Source: Hypericum androsaemum
Lineage: Eukaryota > Streptophyta > Magnoliopsida > Malpighiales > Hypericaceae
NCBI GenBank assembly: GCA_963995505.1
Contig: OZ023182.1
Coordinates: 6,254,707-6,318,706 of the forward strand
Length of the DNA stretch: 64,000 nt
Direction of reading: 5' to 3'
Part shown: one piece after another, positions 58,640-64,000 of the stretch
Numbering within the stretch: position 1 is the stretch's first letter
Layout of the letters: every line of letters begins with the position of its first letter
Notes under the pieces: model-generated
Told to the model about the DNA's origin: nothing
Database searches by the model: none
Seen by the model: only the letters and a program-made list of their open reading frames with translations
Made by a program: the position numbers and the translations under genes

Positions 58640-59106
58640 CAGAGGTGGGCCTGGTAATGGAGAACTTTCCCGCAGATGCTTGGTCACTGATTTCTCTGGT
58701 GGTTTATCAGTTGGACGTTGATAACGCCTTCTTCCGTGGCTACTTGGACGAAGAGGTTTATATGAGGGTTCCTCGTGGATTTTCCAAGCCAGGTGATCCT
58801 CAAGTATGTCGGTTGCGAAAATCTTTGTATGGCCTGAAATAGGCGTTACGAACATGGTACAACAAGCTTGTGGCATCCTTGATTACTATGGGCTTCAAAT
58901 GCTCATATGCTGACCATGCTATGTTTGTCTATCGCCAAGGATGGCAGGTCTTAATTTTGAACGTTTACGTTGATGACGTCATTCTTGTAGGGAATCACAT
59001 CGAGATACTTCAATTCACCAAACGCTCCCTTCATCAACAGTTTGGAAAAAAAGACTTGAGACCCTTAAAATATTTTTTTGTATTGAAAGCCGCGACTAAT
59101 AAATAA
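58640..59106 (+). pseudogene. Ty1/copia reverse transcriptase fragment
   Basis: Reads [20 protein letters not shown], then [24 protein letters not shown], stop, ALRTWYNKL, then LNVYVDDVILVG. This is the central part of a copia reverse transcriptase with the YVDD catalytic motif. The TAG at 58840-58842 stands where copia elements have glutamine (YGLKQ). Neither the element ends nor other domains are present. Confidence 0.85.
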
Positions 59107-61409
59107 GGTTTGGTCCTTGTTAGAAGTCAAATATTATGCATTCGTGGAAGTGACGTTTGACAAGAGGTCTGCATCTTCAGAGATGAGATTTGGCTTAAGA
59201 TCCATGTTCATGATGTCGGTGCCTACCACGAAGTCATGGAAGAGAGCTTTGGCGTTTCCACAAGCATATGGTGAGTATTGAGGTAGCCACGTCCATCTTT
59301 GGGAAATTGGCTATAAAACTCTACCCGGACCTCGGAATAGAGTAATTCTTATTGCCATGGAAAGCCAATAAGTTTATCTCCAACTTTATTTTGAAGAGGC
59401 TTTCCTAATTCGGATCCGAAGCAGGCCTAAACAAAGTGCCAAGTTCCGGTATTAGCTTGCTCGATGAGTTCAGACGGACTTTGGTAGATCAGTGATATAT
59501 TTTGCCTCGGACATCGGATTGATCTGATTTATTTGGCTATGGAAAGGCAAGACAAGGATCTATAACTTTGTAGTTTACGAAATTTTCTAATTCGAAGTAG
59601 AAGGTGGTTAAAAATCTACTTCAAGATGAGCATGCTTCAAATCGGTTTAGTCCGCTTCCCGCTTCGAAGGCCAAAGCGCTAGCTTCCCGCTTCCAAGACC
59701 AAAGCGGCCGGTTTGGTCCGCTTCCCGCCCGCCTGGGTGATACTCCTCGGTAAAATGCTCATAACTTTCTATCCGGAGCTCGGATTGAGACGATTCAAGT
59801 TGCTGTGCGAAGCCAAGACGTAGATCTACGACTTTGTAGTTTGTGATGTCTTAGGATTCGGGGACGAAGCAGGTCAAAAATATGGGAAAAGGCGGGAGGA
59901 AACTTTGGTCCTCAAGGCGGGAACCCGGATGTGCACTTTGATCTACAAGGCGGGAATCCGGATGTATGCTTTGACCTACAAGGTGGAAGTCCAGATGGTT
60001 GCTTTAACCTTCGAGGCGGGAGCCCGCGTTGGACACCTTAGCTCTCGAAGTGGGATGTCCGGGTTGAACGCCTTCACCCTCGAAGTGGGATGTCCGGGTT
60101 GGACGCCTTTGTCCTCGAAGTGGGATGTCCGGGTTATGTATCTCGAACCGTGAAGTGATATGTCCGGGTGGGTACCTCAGCCCTTGAAACGAATGTCCGA
60201 GTGGGCGCCATCTCGCTTTAAGCTTGGTAGTGGACGCCGTCCCACTTTGGACTTGGCAGTAGACGTCCTCCTACCTCGAGTTGTTGGTAACTTACCTCTG
60301 GGTTCGCGTAGAGCGGTTCAAACTCGTTATTATCTTCGGATGGTTCATCGGACCGCTCGGCCCACTCCAAGGCGGGAGGCTTGTGCCGCCTTACCTGTGT
60401 AAGCGGTAGGATGGCGCCGCTAGGGGCACCCGGGCGGTAGGCCCACGACCGTCATTTCGGACCTCAAGGAGAGGGGTCACTTAGGGCCCGGCGGTATGCT
60501 CCACTTTGGAGCTCGGGCGGTAGGCCTTGAACGTGGTAAGGCCCGCTTTGGAGCCTGGACGGTAGGCCTATAGGTCTCGTGGTTCACTTTAAGGTGGGAG
60601 GTGGTATACCACCTTACTTGTGCAAGCGTTTGGTTGGCATTAGCCTTGGAGCTCAGGCGGTAGGCCTTGAAAGCGGTAAGGCCCGCTTTGGAGCCCGAGC
60701 GGTAGGCCTACGGGTCTCTGCGTTGAAGGCAGTAAGGCCCGCATTTCACTTCGTGTTCGCGGCGGAGGATGAGGCTTGCTTAGATGGCCCGGGCAGTAGG
60801 TCCAATTCCGCTCAGGGGCTCGGATGGGTTCGACGATCCCGCCTTGGGGGCCCGGGTAGAAAACTCGTCTTGGTCCATATAGGCGGAAGGCTTGTGCCCG
60901 TTGTGGGTTTAAAGACGGTAAGCTGTTTAGGCGATGACAAGCTTAAAATTAGCTTTTGCGTAGAAGGTTCGAGAGGATCGGGTCGGCTCGGCTTATATTT
61001 TCCTAAGTAGAGCTGGGATTTTCGAGATTCCAATAAGACTTTGGGGCACAGTTGCTTGGGCGACACGACCGGTATATAACTAATCGGAGATGAGATTTGT
61101 TCATTTGAGGAAGACGATTTAGATTTTCCTATTCTAAACTGGGTTGATTTGAAAACGAAATATTCACTCGGGATGAAATTTCTTGCACGGGAAGGATGGA
61201 GCTAGGTCAAGACGTGCTATATAAAGGGAGCTCGGGCAACAGAAATCATCCACAACACAACACACAACTACTTTACTTATCTTGTATCGCTTTTCCTTTC
61301 CGTAGCCTAGCGTAGCCCGTAGCCTAGCTCTAGCTTTAGCATAGTATAGACCGACCTTGGGACGACCACTCCGGATCCATCTCGGGTTACTTGTTCACTT
61401 ATTCCTGCA
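59107..61409 (+). repeat. Probable LTR of a GC-rich gypsy-like element (left edge uncertain)
   Basis: Non-coding, GC-rich sequence ending CTGCA at about 61409, eleven bases before a primer-binding-like site. A TATA box TATATAAA is at 61218-61225. It contains a 34-bp minisatellite (59912-60205) and irregular repeats of CGGTAGGCC and GCCCGCTTTGGAGC (60400-60740). The start near 59110-59200 cannot be fixed without the second LTR. Confidence 0.55.
59912..60205 (+). repeat. 34-35-bp minisatellite, about nine units
   Basis: Units begin CAAGGCGGGAACCCGGATGT on the left and drift to GAAGTGGGATGTCCGGGTTG on the right, so neighbouring units are most alike. There are no spacers of independent sequence. 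Confidence 0.85.
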
Positions 61410-61420
61410 ATATATTTTTT

Positions 61421-61438
61421 TGGCACGCTCGGTGGGAC
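61421..61438 (+). other. Primer-binding-like site of the gypsy-like element
   Basis: TGGCACGCTCGGTGGGAC follows a T-run after the presumed LTR end. Similar sites follow the LTRs of several large plant gypsy elements. Confidence 0.55.
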
Positions 61439-61482
61439 TAAGAAGGGCGTCTGAGAAGGCGGTCTAACCTTTACCGGCCAAG

Positions 61483-62517
61483 ATGATCAATTACTTTGTT
61501 GCTCCGGTTCTTTACAAGGAGTTGATACCTTCTGTTTCCCAATCGTATGCATGGAGGCGGGACTCATCTACTTCGGCTCCCTCAAAAGAGCCGACTGAGA
61601 CAAACGTTGCCCCGATGGAGTTCTATACACCCGTCGTCTTGATAGAGACATATGCCACTTTTCGTGCTCAAAAGCTCTACGAGGAGTCTTTTGGGCGCCA
61701 TGAGGAGTCCTCACGGTTGGTCATCAATCAACACCAAGGGATGAGCGTATCCACCGGATCAGCTGTACCCGTCCAACCGGCCTTTGGGCAATCATGGACC
61801 GGTCATATACCTTTCACCCCAGCTCGACCATCGTCGGGTGTGTTCGGTTATGATCCAATGCTTGGAACTCCTATGTATCCCCCGTACAAAACAACTCCTT
61901 ACATGGGGACACATAGAGTGAACTACTCGGGACACTACGAGACTACAAGGACGAGGGCTAGCAATCTCCAAGAGGAATCGAGCTGGTACCAACCGGCCCT
62001 GACCCAAGATTGGTCATACCCATCTAGCGTCTCGGCCGACCAAAGCTCTTTCAAAAGGGGGGATGTCTGCACGAATCCTTTGCTCGACTCAAGGATTTCT
62101 AATCCTGTCCCGACCCTCCAAGTCTTGCATCAAGCGCGGATGGACCTAGACGAGGAGAACAACCGTCATCCTATCAATCAACAAGAAGAGCTCGATGAGA
62201 ATGACAAGCTCGATGACAATGACGTCAACCGACAAGAAGAGTTCGATGAGGATGACGAGCTCGATGACGATAATGTCAACCAACAAAAAGAGCTCGATGA
62301 GGATGACGAGTTCGATGATAATGACGAGCTCGATGATAATGACATCAACCGACAAGAAGAGCTCAATAAGGATGATGAGCTCGATGAGGACGACGTCAAT
62401 CGACAAGAAAAGCTCGATAAGGATGATGAGCTCGATGAGTACGACATCAACCGACAAGGAGAGCTCGATGAGGATGACATCAACCGTCAACTGGTGTTCG
62501 GATCTACCCAACAATAA
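61483..62517 (+). CDS. Retroelement ORF with acidic tandem repeats (344 aa)
   Basis: The first ATG after the primer-binding-like site opens a 344-residue frame. Residues 1-225 are rich in Ser, Thr, Pro and Tyr without a domain I recognise. Residues about 226-333 are six or so tandem units of about 17 residues with consensus NRQEELDEDDELDDNDV, giving a long Asp/Glu tract; units differ at a few positions. The tail is QLVFGSTQQ. No zinc knuckle is present. Its position suggests a gag-like or accessory protein of the element. The antisense frames over the repeats are shadows. Confidence 0.6.
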   Translation: MINYFVAPVLYKELIPSVSQSYAWRRDSSTSAPSKEPTETNVAPMEFYTPVVLIETYATFRAQKLYEESFGRHEESSRLVINQHQGMSVSTGSAVPVQPAFGQSWTGHIPFTPARPSSGVFGYDPMLGTPMYPPYKTTPYMGTHRVNYSGHYETTRTRASNLQEESSWYQPALTQDWSYPSSVSADQSSFKRGDVCTNPLLDSRISNPVPTLQVLHQARMDLDEENNRHPINQQEELDENDKLDDNDVNRQEEFDEDDELDDDNVNQQKELDEDDEFDDNDELDDNDINRQEELNKDDELDEDDVNRQEKLDKDDELDEYDINRQGELDEDDINRQLVFGSTQQ

Positions 62518-64000
62518 GGGACGGAAGGACAACCTCAACTCTCTTGATTTGAGGATTTGGCTTCACATCAATGTCTCGGAGGGCAACCGGTAATCAATTT
62601 CCCCCGCGAGTACTTCCGTTGCTATGGTTGGCATCCAACGAAGCCAAAAAGGAGAGGGGCCAAAGCCAATAAAGGCCGACCCCAAAACCTGGAGGGAAAG
62701 GCTCGGGGACAATGACGGCTGGACCCTAAGAACGCAAAGGCTTATCCTAGGAGCCGGAGGGCAAGACTTGGGAGACAAGGATGGCTGGACCCTAAGAAAG
62801 CAAAGGCTTATCCGAAAACCCAGAGGGCAAGACTCGGGGGGCAAGGAAGACCTCCTGGTAATAACAAGGCTCGGAACTCCTTTTGTACAAGGGGAGCCGA
62901 TCGTCCCAAGCGGAGGAAGGCCAACCTTAATACCCGAGGAGCATGACTCGGGGGGGCAAGGACGGCCACCCAATGGCGGCATCCCAAAGACTCAGAAGTT
63001 CTACCGTCTGAGGGAAGCCAATGAGGCATGGAGGCTCCGCCATCCCCGTATCAAGGTGGACCTTCAAGATGGATCCAACACAAGCTGGTATGCCTTCGAC
63101 CAGCTTGGAGACAAGAAGGTCACCACTAGGCCACCAATGTAAGACGTCCTTACCAAGACCTAGAGGCGTCGCCTTGAGAGAAAGGTCCAGAGATAAAAGC
63201 AAGTCATCGAGTTCCTCAAAGGGCAATTGGTGGAACAAAGGGCTAAGCTGGAGGAACGAAAGGCACTCCTAGCTCGCCCATGGGTGAAACACCATTCGGC
63301 TTCGACTCGAGACCGGGCCAATGAGGTCAAAGCTGATAAGGCAAAGAAGGGACATAACCTCAAACATGTTAGGAAGGTTTGACTTAAGGCACCCGCTGAC
63401 CTACATGAAAAGTTGATCCGCAAGTGGGTACCTAAGGTGAGAAGCGGGATCCACCCTACCCTCGACAAGATGGGACTGACCGTAAGAGCAAGGAGGACTC
63501 GGTCGACCTTGACATAGGGTACGTCAAGTTTGGAAACTTCCTAAGTAAGCTGGAAATCAACATGGTGCCAAGTAGCCCTAAGATGGAACACAATCAACCA
63601 AGCCACTCCAAGAGAAACGTGATCAAAGAAGACCATGCTGGCCCTCAAGTAAGAGAGACACCTTCAGGCATACTTATGGTGGAGGACTTCGGTGGCAGCG
63701 TTATCATCGTGAAGCCAACTCGAAGGGGATGCGAGCATTTAAAGCTCATTTTTATCACGGCCCAGATCATCATGGAGCCGGTCAAGAGAGTCACAGATAA
63801 CATAATTGTGAACGTCTCTCCTCACTCACTTCCCAAGAGGTCAAGTAAGGCGAATGAGATGCTGACCTTGATCGGCATAGTCATGACCAGCTTTATCAGA
63901 AAAGGACGGGGCTCGATCTGTTCTAGTCATGTAGTCCCATCTTCCATCCGTCGATCTCTAATTCAATGGAAATTAGATGAAAAATTAAGGATCATATTCG
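62518..64000 (+). mobile_element. Internal region of the gypsy-like element, running off the window
   Basis: Contains a direct repeat (about 62700-62850) built on GGCTGGACCCTAAGAA, GCAAAGGCTTATCC and GGCAAGACTTGGG or GGCAAGACTCGGGGGGCAAG. Fragments of frame continue to the end with no clear retroviral domain and several stops. It may be a non-autonomous element, or its coding part may lie beyond 64000. Confidence 0.5.

Noticed and set aside
59912..60205. Regular 34-bp repeats resembling a CRISPR array
   Set aside because: Units are contiguous with graded divergence and no unique spacers, and the context is a plant retroelement LTR.
62146..62593. Antisense and alternate-frame ORFs of Ile/Leu/Val, Ser or Met/Thr runs
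   Set aside because: They are other frames of the acidic tandem repeat.

Overview
The window looks like a nuclear segment from a flowering plant, most likely a eudicot. Six single-copy-type plant genes with short GT-AG introns are embedded in nested transposons. Recognisable plant families include an ABA2-type xanthoxin dehydrogenase, an NPF6.2/NRT1.4-type nitrate transporter, a PLS-class PPR protein, a SNU13/NHP2L1 homologue, a DnaJ49-type J-protein and a GT14 glucuronosyltransferase. I cannot assign a species.

Layout. 1-6303: a Ty1/copia element on the minus strand with an intact 1371-codon gag-pol frame and a GC-rich upstream LTR region. It is inserted precisely into the 5' LTR of a plus-strand Athila-like Ty3/gypsy element (6304 to about 14545) that keeps only degenerate gag and protease. 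The 3' LTR of that element contains a Mutator-like element (MULE, 12031-13278) with a probable captured receptor-kinase fragment. 15546-17225: a four-exon YAE1-domain gene. 17679-20909 (minus): a plastid-type gene whose frame is disturbed as read. 21182-26392: two abutting PIF/Harbinger elements with decayed transposase, one containing a tRNA-derived SINE. 27414-29207 (minus): the ABA2 homologue. 29521-33155: MULEs, one nested in another, all with 9-bp target duplications. 33532-34385: a hAT-like repeat and a glycine-rich RNA-binding protein fragment.

35590-42111 is the main gene-dense stretch: DnaJ49-like (+), SNU13 (+) and a mitochondrial-type PPR gene (-). 42112-49205 is mostly repeats, including a complete 634-bp TRIM element. 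49206-51935 holds the NPF6.2-like transporter. 52075 to about 54800 is a truncated minus-strand LTR retroelement interrupted by another sequence. 56372-58348 is the GT14 gene. From 58640 a copia reverse-transcriptase relic is followed by a GC-rich gypsy-like element with a minisatellite-filled LTR and an acidic-repeat ORF running to the window end.

The genes do not form a pathway; they act in separate processes (ABA synthesis, nitrate transport, splicing and snoRNP assembly, organelle RNA processing, ER protein folding, wall-glycan synthesis). The strongest second-look items are the nested MULE family with exact target duplications, the TRIM whose LTR differences are all transitions, the stop-only decay of the Harbinger transposase, the disturbed TPR-like gene, and the acidic-repeat retroelement ORF. 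Exon boundaries were derived by eye from splice sites and frame continuity.
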